Shown here in pieces: positions 6,347-12,706 of a DNA stretch of 12,706 nucleotides. Under the pieces are notes generated by a model, which was not told the DNA's origin, searched no databases, and saw nothing but the letters and a program-made list of their open reading frames with translations. The stretch comes from an uncultured Lentisphaeria bacterium. GTDB taxonomy: Bacteria > Verrucomicrobiota > Lentisphaeria > Victivallales > Victivallaceae. The stretch covers positions 1 through 12,706 of the forward strand of contig CAIJKT010001012.1 of assembly GCA_903821255.1 (NCBI GenBank). The letters are read 5' to 3'. A program made the position numbers and the translations under genes. Each line of letters starts with the position of its first letter. Position 1 is the stretch's first letter.

Positions 6347-7654
6347 ATGAGCACGCTGGCATTGCTGGGCGGTAAAAAGCAGATATCACATGAACATTCA
6401 GAGATTTTTCGCTGGCCGATAGTCAATCAGGCGATGGAAGCAGGCGTACTGCAGGTGCTGCGCGACGGCAACATGTCCGGCACTGATATTACAAGAAAAT
6501 TCGAGCAGGCATACGCCGGATGGACCGGGGCAAAATACGCGCTGGCGCACAGTTCCGGCACCGCTTCGCTGCAATGCGCCATGTACGGTGTCGGCCTCGG
6601 CGCCGGCGATGAGATTATCTGTCCGTCCATCACTTACTGGGCGTCATGCGTCCAGGCGCTGACGCTGGGCGCATCGGTAGTCTTTGCCGATATCGACCCG
6701 GATACGCTTTGCATTGATCCGGATGACATTGAACGGCACATTACGCCGCGCACCAAAGCCGTCATGGTGGTGCATTATTTGTCCTACCCCGCGGACATGG
6801 ACCGGATCATGGCGATTGCGCGGAAGCACAATCTGAAGGTCATCGAGGACGTATCCCATGCTCACGGCGCACTTTATAAAGGTAAAATGGCCGGAACTCT
6901 CGGCGATGCCGCCGGATACTCCATGATGAGCGGCAAATCATTCGCCATCGGCGAAGGGGGGATGCTTACCACCAATGACCGGGAGGTTTATGAACGCGCA
7001 ATCATCTTCGGCCACTATGAACGGCATGGCGAAGTCACCGATGAAAAACTCCGGGCCGGGGCCGGGCTCCCCTGGGGCGGCTATAAATACCGCATGCACC
7101 AGTTGTCATCGGTCGTCGGACTGGAGCAGGTGAAGAAATATCCGGCGGAAATGGCGGAAATTGATAAAGCCATGAATTATTTCTGGGATCTGCTGGAAGG
7201 CGTTCCCGGACTTGACGCCCATCGTCCGGCTAAAGATTCCGGCACCACCAAGGGCGGCTGGTATGCCTGTCACGGCATTTATAACAAAGCTGAACTCGGC
7301 GGTCTTTCCGTCAAGCGTTTCTGTGAAGCGGTCACAGCGGAAGGGGCGACGGGATTCAGCCCGGGATGCAACAAGGCCCTGCACCCGCATCCGCTTTTCC
7401 ATGCAATTGACGTCTACGGCGGAAATTGCCCGAGCAACAAAGTGCCTGAAGTCGAACCTGGTTCGCTGCCGGTTACAGAAGGTATTCACGAACGCGTCTT
7501 CTCCCTTCCATGGTTCAAGAAATTCGACCGGGCGCTTATTGAAAACTATGCGGCCGCCGTCCGCAAAGTGGCGGAAAATTACGGAGAATTGCTCAGCGGC
7601 GATACTGATAAGGGATTTGAACAAGGCTGGGCTTTGACCGCAAGGAAAAAATAA
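6347..7654 (+). CDS. DegT/DnrJ/EryC1/StrS-family PLP-dependent aminotransferase
   Basis: A 435-residue fold-type I PLP enzyme of the sugar aminotransferase family, cytoplasmic. Visible features in order: the PLP phosphate-binding region around HSSGTASLQ (68-76), the strand-and-Asp motif VIEDVSHAHGA (Asp168 contacting the PLP ring nitrogen), and the catalytic lysine in SMMSGKSFAIGEGGML (Lys197), which forms the internal aldimine. Length is typical of the family or slightly long. Ribosome-binding site GAGG (6336-6339), 7 bases upstream. It is the last gene of the operon, 43 bases after the beta-helix gene, and is followed by a hairpin terminator. The family normally transfers an amino group from glutamate or glutamine to a keto sugar. 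In a degradation-type operon it might run in reverse, or process an amino sugar released from the substrate. The substrate is unknown. Confidence 0.9.
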   Translation: MSTLALLGGKKQISHEHSEIFRWPIVNQAMEAGVLQVLRDGNMSGTDITRKFEQAYAGWTGAKYALAHSSGTASLQCAMYGVGLGAGDEIICPSITYWASCVQALTLGASVVFADIDPDTLCIDPDDIERHITPRTKAVMVVHYLSYPADMDRIMAIARKHNLKVIEDVSHAHGALYKGKMAGTLGDAAGYSMMSGKSFAIGEGGMLTTNDREVYERAIIFGHYERHGEVTDEKLRAGAGLPWGGYKYRMHQLSSVVGLEQVKKYPAEMAEIDKAMNYFWDLLEGVPGLDAHRPAKDSGTTKGGWYACHGIYNKAELGGLSVKRFCEAVTAEGATGFSPGCNKALHPHPLFHAIDVYGGNCPSNKVPEVEPGSLPVTEGIHERVFSLPWFKKFDRALIENYAAAVRKVAENYGELLSGDTDKGFEQGWALTARKK

Positions 7655-7659
7655 GACTC

Positions 7660-7689
7660 CGGAATGCCGACATTATGACCGGCATTCCG
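7660..7689. terminator. Bidirectional hairpin terminator between convergent genes
   Basis: CGGAATGCCG (7660-7669) and CGGCATTCCG (7680-7689) form a perfect 10-bp stem with a 10-base loop. It lies 5 bases after the aminotransferase stop and 49 bases from the end of the convergent glycosidase gene. On the plus strand a T-rich stretch follows; on the minus strand a run of six T follows about 8 bases after the stem. It can serve both genes. Confidence 0.75.
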
Positions 7690-7738
7690 ATATCTTATTG
7701 ATTCTTCCATAACTTTTTTATTTTGCGGAATAAACGGA

Positions 7739-10700
7739 TCACTTTTGCAGTTCAAAGAAGAGCGAAGGACCGTCCGGCAGTTTTGCGGTGTCTACCGAGA
7801 AGGTGATTTCGCCGGCGGAAACTTTGGCCGGTTTGATCTCAAGTTTGCGATTGCCGGAGAGATCAAGCGCCCATATCTTCAATTTATCCGCATTATTATT
7901 TTTTACCGTGACAGTAAATTTACCGGTTTCAACCAGGGTCGGACTGCCGCCGATATCGCGGAGGGTAAGGCGCTCTTTTTCATCAAAGACCATTTTGTTA
8001 TTCAGCGCGTCAGTCGCAAAAACCAGGACCATGCGTTCGCTGGTCTGCAATGGCTTGTTGTCATCGACACTGACCAGCGAGAGATTGCCTTTTACGCTCA
8101 TTTCATCAATCTTAAGATTGCCCAGGTCGATTTTTGCTCCGGCTTCCGCGCAGATACCCTGCAGACCGGGAGTGACGACTGACATGAATTTTCTGCGGGC
8201 ATCCATATAAAGCTCACCGGTGGAACTTTCAAAAATATCGTTAACCATTTTAGTGCGGTTGCCGGGTTTGACCAGATTGCGTTTCTTCAGTTCATTGACT
8301 ACGGCATCGGCATCAAAGACGATATTGCCTTTTTCGCCGCTGACGCTGGCAAAACCGGCGATGTCAGTTTTGACTCCGGCGCCGCCGATACGGGGAATCT
8401 CCAGTTCATTTCTGGCTATTTCCGGACGTTTAATTTTTGCGTCAGTCGATTCCACTGAAAAACCTGAAACCAGGCATAGTTTGGATTGAGTTGAAGTAAT
8501 CGCATCGCTGAATGCCTGAGTGTTGTAAATATCCTCGCTGTCGGCAACGATTCTGACTTTCGCGCCCGAACTCTTCACATCACCGCGGCGATACATGAAG
8601 AACGTCAGGAATTCCATTGCGCGCAGAACCGGGTCATGCATTGTCAGGAACGGATTAATCCGCTCAGCATTGACAATATTAACCGGCTGGGCGAAGTTAG
8701 TCAATACGTCCACACCCTGCAATGCACCGTAAGCGCCGTTGACAAAGGCCTGTTCATAGCGGTAACGGTTCCAGAAGGTATTGGCGTATTCGGTCACGGC
8801 AAAAGGTTTCTGCGCCAGCCTGCCGCCGATAGCCCAGCGGAAAATTCCGCCGCATGAGGCGATTGAACTGTCCTGAGATATCGTTGATCCCGGCTGCATA
8901 TAGTTGCTGGGGTGGGCATGATAGGTATTCATGGTGACCAGATCCACCGCATTGCGCACTGCTGAATAGTGGTAATTTTTCCCCATGTTGTAAGCGCTTA
9001 ACAAGCCTTTGTATCCCATCCCGCGCAGTTCGCCGCGATACCAGTTGATGGTGCTGATTTCAGTTTCCCTGACAAAACGGCCGACATCGGCGCCTTTGCC
9101 GCTTTTGCTTTGGAAATCAGCCTTGTCAAATGCCGGAATCCGGCTGAAATCTGATACATTCGGAGCATCTTTGCCCCACGCGGTTTTCAATTTATCAATC
9201 GAACTGTAGCGTTTGCGCAGGAATTCCCGCCATGCCGGCAACGCCAGAGAACCGTCAAAATCATAGATAAAAGCAAACTCCTGTTCATTGAACCCGATGA
9301 TCATTGCCAGGACCGGGTCATCAATCAGCCGGGTTTTGGTGTAGGGATTTACTCTGGTAAAAAGTTTCTTCACCCCGTCGCTCCAGTTTTTTTTCACTGC
9401 CGGATCAAAGTGGATTTTATATTTAAAGTCACTCTTGCCGACAACTTTTGGACTCCACGGACTTAAAGTTGTATATCCGGTCCAACTGGACATCGCGTCA
9501 ATGTTCAGATAAACTCCGTTTTCTTTAAGGCAGTAAATAAAATAATCAAATTTATCTAAATCATCAGGGTTGAAGTCGCAGTCAGTTTTGCCGCCGCGCA
9601 TCAGTACCGTGTCCAGGAAATGCAGACGGGTCATATTGTAGCCGTTGTTCTTCAGTTCTCTGGCATACCCGGCAATGGCTTCATGGCTGGTCAACTGTGC
9701 GGGAGCCACTCCGCCACGGCCCCAGAATGCGTCTGTGCCTTCACATCCGGACAGGAAGCGGACCGGAGTTTCCGGATTTTTTTCAAATGCCAGTTGTCCA
9801 TTCGAGTTTGCGATCACTCTTCCCTGATCTCCGGCTTTACCGGACGGCAGGAATTTCGAGCGGTCCAGCGCTGAATTTTCAACGATGCAGGGCTGGGTGG
9901 CCCGGTTAACCGGTTTCCAGACCGCATCGGCTTTGACTGTGAATTTTTCAGTTGACGGGAATTTGTATTCGGTATCGGATAAGGTGGCGGCCGCGACAAT
10001 CCAGACCGGAGTGAGATTAGCGGAAATTAATTCAATTTGCTTAATTTCACCCAGGTCGGAGTTTAAGGCAAAACGTGAAACAAACATCCCGACCCTGCCG
10101 CCGCTGGTGGTAGTCCAGGTCGCGCCGACAAAGCCGTTTGAGATGCTTTTGGGAGACCACCAGTTGGAAACATCCATGCCTGATTTCACTTCAATCTGCT
10201 GTGCTTTTCCGCCGGTTCCGGTTATCTTTATCAATCCAACATTCCCTGACCCCGTATCCCAGCACAGGGTATGCAGCAGATACAGATATTTTGCCTTAGT
10301 CTTTTTATCGGCGATATCAAAAGATGCCTTTTCAATTCCGGCGGGAAACTTCAAAGACTTAATAGTGATGATGGACTTGTTATTGTTTTGAGCAGGATTA
10401 ACCGGCTGGAAAGGCACATTGGCATACATCAGAGCTTTGAAGTCAAAATTTTTCCCGTCATTATCCGGGCCTTGATCTGACCAGCCGCCTTTGCCGTCCC
10501 CTTCGATTTCGTCTGCCAGACCCATATTGGCGACCTTTGCAAAATTCAGGAAAGTATCCGCTGCTTCCACTTTAAGATTGCGGAAAAACAGTTTGCCGAA
10601 CGAATCCTGGAAACCAATATTAAGTACCGCGCCGGTCAGGTCTTGATTGGTGCATGGATAAAATTTGATTTCCTCCCAATCGAAAGTGCCGGTTTTGACA

Positions 10701-11074
10701 TTAGCCTGCAACCAGTTGTTTTGATTTTTCCCGTAAGTGAGCGCAAGCATGAATTTGCCGCCATTCCAGACCGCTTTGGCAGGAGCAATGTTCTCGCCTT
10801 TGATTTGCGCTGATATTTTCAAGCGCCGTCCGGCAGTTAATGCGGCCGGAAGAGTTTTAGTTAATCCCGCAGGGCCGCCAGCTTTGGGGCGTTCTGTCAG
10901 ACTGATTTCCAGCGCTTTATCCGCAATTTTAGCATTTGCCCCGTAGATGTTCCAATTTTTCAGGCTGTCACTTGAATCAAAAGAATCTTCAAAGATAACT
11001 TGTCCCATGGTCATGCTTGAAATTAAGCTTGTCATTGCCAGAACGGCCCAGCTTTTGGGATGGCGATTAGTCAT
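7739..11074 (-). CDS. Exported multidomain clan GH-A-like glycoside hydrolase
   Basis: 1111 residues. A weak signal peptide (basic NRHPK, then WAVLAMTSLISSMTMG, about 1-24) is followed by a beta-sandwich of CBM-like type (25-172, FEDSFDSSDSLKNWN). A second beta-domain (about 178-370) opens with GLADEIEGDGKGGWSDQGPD. The catalytic TIM barrel spans about 435-800: NNGYNMTRLHFLDT, then Asn596-Glu597 in IIGFNEQEF as the probable acid/base pair, and Glu762 in FAVTEYANTFWNRY as the probable nucleophile. This is the retaining clan GH-A plan (GH5, GH39, GH42 type). The C-terminal part (about 985-1111) is a final beta-domain ending LFFELQK. The exact family is not recognised. It is longer than simple GH5 enzymes because of the accessory domains. 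A ribosome-binding site is poor (AAGGA about 12 bases upstream). A TTGACA-type promoter lies at 11164-11192. Likely acts on a polysaccharide or glycoside outside the cytoplasm. Confidence 0.8.
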   Translation of the reverse strand: MTNRHPKSWAVLAMTSLISSMTMGQVIFEDSFDSSDSLKNWNIYGANAKIADKALEISLTERPKAGGPAGLTKTLPAALTAGRRLKISAQIKGENIAPAKAVWNGGKFMLALTYGKNQNNWLQANVKTGTFDWEEIKFYPCTNQDLTGAVLNIGFQDSFGKLFFRNLKVEAADTFLNFAKVANMGLADEIEGDGKGGWSDQGPDNDGKNFDFKALMYANVPFQPVNPAQNNNKSIITIKSLKFPAGIEKASFDIADKKTKAKYLYLLHTLCWDTGSGNVGLIKITGTGGKAQQIEVKSGMDVSNWWSPKSISNGFVGATWTTTSGGRVGMFVSRFALNSDLGEIKQIELISANLTPVWIVAAATLSDTEYKFPSTEKFTVKADAVWKPVNRATQPCIVENSALDRSKFLPSGKAGDQGRVIANSNGQLAFEKNPETPVRFLSGCEGTDAFWGRGGVAPAQLTSHEAIAGYARELKNNGYNMTRLHFLDTVLMRGGKTDCDFNPDDLDKFDYFIYCLKENGVYLNIDAMSSWTGYTTLSPWSPKVVGKSDFKYKIHFDPAVKKNWSDGVKKLFTRVNPYTKTRLIDDPVLAMIIGFNEQEFAFIYDFDGSLALPAWREFLRKRYSSIDKLKTAWGKDAPNVSDFSRIPAFDKADFQSKSGKGADVGRFVRETEISTINWYRGELRGMGYKGLLSAYNMGKNYHYSAVRNAVDLVTMNTYHAHPSNYMQPGSTISQDSSIASCGGIFRWAIGGRLAQKPFAVTEYANTFWNRYRYEQAFVNGAYGALQGVDVLTNFAQPVNIVNAERINPFLTMHDPVLRAMEFLTFFMYRRGDVKSSGAKVRIVADSEDIYNTQAFSDAITSTQSKLCLVSGFSVESTDAKIKRPEIARNELEIPRIGGAGVKTDIAGFASVSGEKGNIVFDADAVVNELKKRNLVKPGNRTKMVNDIFESSTGELYMDARRKFMSVVTPGLQGICAEAGAKIDLGNLKIDEMSVKGNLSLVSVDDNKPLQTSERMVLVFATDALNNKMVFDEKERLTLRDIGGSPTLVETGKFTVTVKNNNADKLKIWALDLSGNRKLEIKPAKVSAGEITFSVDTAKLPDGPSLFFELQK

Positions 11075-11120
11075 TATTTATTCAATTCCTTATATTACGA
11101 TGAATATTGGCAATTATTCC

Positions 11121-11137
11121 ACATTGCGGAACAATGT
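11121..11137. repeat. Inverted repeat in the leader of the glycosidase gene
   Basis: ACATTG, five bases, CAATGT: a perfect 6+6 dyad, nested in a second weaker pairing (GGCAA with TTGCC on the minus strand). It lies in the predicted 5' leader of the minus-strand glycosidase gene, about 20-36 bases after its likely transcription start. It may be an operator or an mRNA hairpin; nothing decides between them. Confidence 0.45.
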
Positions 11138-11163
11138 TGCCGGGTTTACCAACTGAATTGATA

Positions 11164-11192
11164 ATATTACTTTTTCTTCCTGAACATGTCAA
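11164..11192 (-). promoter_or_regulatory. Probable sigma70 promoter of the glycosidase gene
   Basis: On the minus strand TTGACA (11192-11187), 17 bases, then TAATAT (11169-11164; 4 of 6 matches to TATAAT). Transcription would begin near 11157, giving a leader of about 80 bases before the ATG at 11074. The -35 box is embedded in GGCTGTTGACA, the same 11-mer that carries the -35 of the divergent regulator promoter. Confidence 0.6.
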
Positions 11193-11330
11193 CAGCCGGT
11201 ACAGAAATATCCGCGTAAATTCCACAGCATGGAATTGCCTAACGACTAAGGATGCCAAAGTCACGGCCTTCTTATGCAGACCGGCTGTTTTTTAACAAAA
11301 TTGCGGAAATATTAATGAAGGCTGTTGACA
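11187..11330. repeat. 11-bp inverted repeat linking the two divergent -35 boxes
   Basis: TGTCAACAGCC (11187-11197) and GGCTGTTGACA (11320-11330) are exact reverse complements, each containing the TTGACA of one of the divergent promoters. A third partial copy, ACCGGCTGTT (11280-11289), pairs exactly with AACAGCCGGT (11191-11200). Five of the 11 bases lie outside the -35 hexamer, so the match is more than the promoter box alone. It may mark a shared activator site, or an old duplication. Confidence 0.5.
11191..11293 (+). other. Inverted-repeat-bounded element followed by T6, function unknown
   Basis: AACAGCCGGT (11191-11200) and ACCGGCTGTT (11280-11289) form a perfect 10-bp stem around 79 bases and run into TTTTTT (11288-11293). 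Inside is a smaller perfect hairpin (AATTCC 11218-11223 with GGAATT 11231-11236, 7-base loop). It could be a structured RNA ending in a terminator, a small non-autonomous repeat, or promoter-region dyads. No known riboswitch pattern was recognised. Confidence 0.35.
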
Positions 11331-11353
11331 AAAGATAGCGAATGACTTATAAT
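11325..11353 (+). promoter_or_regulatory. Consensus sigma70 promoter of the second LacI-family gene
   Basis: TTGACA (11325-11330), exactly 17 bases, TATAAT (11348-11353). The start would be near 11360, giving a leader of about 50 bases that contains the operator-like repeats. The -10 box sits inside a 12-bp perfect palindrome, TTATAATTATAA (11347-11358). Confidence 0.8.
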
Positions 11354-11362
11354 TATAAATGA

Positions 11363-11390
11363 AAGAACGTTCTTGCAATCGTTCTTGCAA
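11363..11390. promoter_or_regulatory. Operator-like palindrome overlapping a tandem 12-base repeat
   Basis: AAGAACGTTCTT (11363-11374) is a perfect 12-bp palindrome with the central CG common in LacI-family operators. CGTTCTTGCAA occurs twice in tandem (11368-11378 and 11380-11390, period 12). The array starts 9 bases after the -10 box and lies in the untranslated leader of the regulator gene, suggesting autorepression, possibly by more than one dimer. Binding is inferred. Confidence 0.65.
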
Positions 11391-11410
11391 ATTTGGGGCT
11401 TTGGAACATA

Positions 11411-12442
11411 ATGTATAAAGTTAAGCTAAAAGACATTGCTGAACGCTCCGGGGTTGGAGTCGCCACGGTTTCGGCGGCATTGAACGGGACGGGGCGGATC
11501 AGCGACGATGTGCGCAAAAAGATTTCCGATATCGCGCAGGATATGAACTATTATCCGAACGTGGCCGCGAAACTGCTTAAGGCCAAACATCCGTCCGATA
11601 TCGGGATGGTGATTTGCGAACGCCCGGATCTTGTTCCCGGTTCCGGTTTTTTTCATGGCTTGCTGATTGATTTCATTCAGGAATGCGACCGGGAAAACAT
11701 TAAGACTCATATTGAGTTTATGGATCCGCAGGATAATTCGAATCACATTCCGTATTTTCTCTACGGCGGTTTCGCCGGCGGCCTGATTCACGCCGGAGTC
11801 ATATTGGACAACTTGCGGGAATGGGTTGTCGCCAGGAAATTTCCGATGGTGGCGATTGATGAGCCTTATACTTACTCCGTATGGTCAAAGACCGGTGACG
11901 GGATTTTCAATGCGGCGCAATATCTGGCGGCGCGCGGTCACCGGCGGATAGCTTATCTGGGCGGTCCGCGAAAGTTCGGGTTTCATAAGCTGGCGTTTGA
12001 AGGTTTCGAACGGGCAGTTAAAGAACTGCTGCTTGATACGGATAGCGGCAGGCTGATCCATGAGTTTGCGTTGCGGGGGGATCTTGATGCGATTCAGGAT
12101 GGAGTGGAATACACCCGGCAGATGCTGCGTCGCGAAAAACGGATGACGGCGATGATTTGCAATGACATGCGGCTGGTATCCTCCGCTATTCATGCGATAA
12201 CTGAAGCCGGACTGAAAATTCCGGAAGATATCAGCATCATCGGCGGAGGCGGAGCCGCCTGGGAGGCCGAAAGAATTTATCCGGCAGTTACTTGCATTGA
12301 GCGCGATCTTGAAGCGATGATCAGCAGTTCGCTGACCATTTTACGGCGGCTGATGGACGGCAGGAAGATTCATGAACCGCAAATCTGGATTGAACCGAAA
12401 CAGGTGCAGCGCAATACCTGCGGAGTGTGCCGCATAAAATAG
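11411..12442 (+). CDS. LacI-family transcriptional regulator (second)
   Basis: 343 residues with the standard LacI/GalR plan. The N-terminal helix-turn-helix is KLKDIAERSGVGVATVSAAL (about 5-24), followed by GTGRISDDVRKKI and the hinge helix YYPNVAAKLLKAK (47-59). A periplasmic-binding-protein-like domain follows (LAARGHRRIAYLGGP, then IPEDISIIGGGG). The ATG at 11411 is preferred over an in-frame TTG at 11393, because the latter has no ribosome-binding site and the helix-turn-helix already begins right after the ATG; the site before 11411 (TGGA) is itself modest. Residues 337-340 are Cys-Gly-Val-Cys, matching the terminal CxxC of the other regulator. It is divergent from the glycosidase gene and 36 bases ahead of a pseudopilin gene, so it may control both; autoregulation is likely from the repeats in its leader. 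The effector is unknown. Confidence 0.9.
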   Translation: MYKVKLKDIAERSGVGVATVSAALNGTGRISDDVRKKISDIAQDMNYYPNVAAKLLKAKHPSDIGMVICERPDLVPGSGFFHGLLIDFIQECDRENIKTHIEFMDPQDNSNHIPYFLYGGFAGGLIHAGVILDNLREWVVARKFPMVAIDEPYTYSVWSKTGDGIFNAAQYLAARGHRRIAYLGGPRKFGFHKLAFEGFERAVKELLLDTDSGRLIHEFALRGDLDAIQDGVEYTRQMLRREKRMTAMICNDMRLVSSAIHAITEAGLKIPEDISIIGGGGAAWEAERIYPAVTCIERDLEAMISSSLTILRRLMDGRKIHEPQIWIEPKQVQRNTCGVCRIK

Positions 12443-12478
12443 AATTTGTCAGCAATATTAACGGAAAGGATTAGTTAA

Positions 12479-12706
12479 ATGAAAACGAAGAATTTTACGC
12501 TCATCGAACTCCTCGTGGTGATCGCCATCATCGCGATTCTCGCTGGAATGCTGCTTCCGGCGCTGAATAAAGCGAGAGACAAAGCCAGGCAGTCTGATTG
12601 CGCAAACAGAATGAAACAGATTGGCACCGCTTTTGCGTTATATCAAAATGACTACGACGGCTATTATGTGCCATTCAACTTTAATAACCCGATTGACAGA
12701 AATGTA
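12479..12706 (+). CDS. Pseudopilin-like protein, N-terminal part (3' truncated by window)
   Basis: 76 codons are visible before the window ends. A very short leader MKTKN is followed by [20 protein letters not shown], with Glu at mature position 5 and a hydrophobic helix, then [20 protein letters not shown]. This is the same prepilin-type N-terminus as the 3288-4007 gene, again with Asn before the cleavage point. Ribosome-binding site AAGGA (12466-12470), 8 bases upstream. It begins 36 bases after the regulator gene with no terminator between them, so it is probably co-transcribed. The C-terminal H-X9-DG motif cannot be checked because it lies outside the window. Probably membrane-anchored or assembled like a pseudopilin. 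Confidence 0.85.
   Translation, partial: MKTKNFTLIELLVVIAIIAILAGMLLPALNKARDKARQSDCANRMKQIGTAFALYQNDYDGYYVPFNFNNPIDRNV

Noticed and set aside
7106..7624. 172-codon antisense open frame inside the aminotransferase gene
   Set aside because: Shadow of a gene with complete PLP-enzyme motifs.
11191..11293. Known riboswitch or insertion sequence in the inverted-repeat element
   Set aside because: I tried to fit the core to cyclic-di-GMP and TPP riboswitch signatures and found no match. There is no transposase, and no target-site duplication was seen at the ends.
11107..11295. 62-codon open frame in the divergent promoter region (plus strand), and a 60-codon one on the minus strand (11082-11264)
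   Set aside because: Both overlap predicted promoters and inverted repeats and lack ribosome-binding sites. The plus frame contains TTKDAKVT, a phrase that degenerate intergenic repeats in environmental genomes often yield, so a repeat origin is more likely than a gene.
11393..11410. TTG start adding six residues to the second regulator
   Set aside because: No ribosome-binding site before it, and the helix-turn-helix begins directly after the ATG at 11411.
1..12706. CRISPR arrays, tRNA or rRNA genes, integrase or transposase genes
   Set aside because: No regularly spaced repeats, no tRNA-like or rRNA-like segments and no mobile-element proteins were recognised on either strand.

Overview
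The window looks like a chromosomal carbohydrate-utilisation region from a Lentisphaerota (Victivallis-like) or related PVC-group bacterium. The main evidence is two type II pseudopilin-like proteins with the [18 protein letters not shown]-terminus; the complete one also carries the H-X9-DG motif. Such proteins are very abundant in Lentisphaerota, Planctomycetes and Verrucomicrobia. LacI-family regulators, exported glycan-active proteins and an FAD-dependent oxidoreductase tail fit the same picture. The phylum call is inference; no marker gene is present.

Layout: (1) 3-287, end of a PF12831-type FAD-dependent oxidoreductase. (2) 288-568, non-coding, with two perfect palindromes and a weak hairpin. 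(3) 569-1612 (-), a LacI-family repressor divergent from a five-gene operon at 1694-7654 (+). In order the operon encodes a canonical amidohydrolase, a second amidohydrolase-fold protein that has lost the metal ligands, a pseudopilin, an exported beta-helix (pectate-lyase-superfamily) protein and a DegT/DnrJ/EryC1/StrS aminotransferase. A consensus sigma70 promoter (TTGACA-N17-TATAAT) followed at once by a 20-bp imperfect palindrome drives it, and a 10-bp-stem hairpin at 7660-7689 closes it. (4) 7739-11074 (-), a convergent gene for a 1111-residue exported multidomain clan GH-A-like glycosidase. (5) 11075-11410, a structured divergent promoter region. (6) 11411-12442 (+), a second LacI-family regulator behind another consensus promoter with a palindromic and tandem operator-like array. 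(7) 12479-12706 (+), the start of another pseudopilin, cut by the window end.

Reading of the whole: two adjacent modules, each a LacI regulator linked to a pseudopilin and exported carbohydrate-active proteins. The glycosidase and beta-helix protein would act on a polymer outside the cytoplasm. The amidohydrolase(s), aminotransferase and oxidoreductase would process released sugars or sugar acids in the cytoplasm. The substrate cannot be read from the sequence. The most unusual points are the active/inactive-looking amidohydrolase pair, the chitin-binding-like (CBM5/12) segment inside the beta-helix protein, the pseudopilins inside sugar operons, and the two near-identical promoter architectures with self-complementary -10 boxes.
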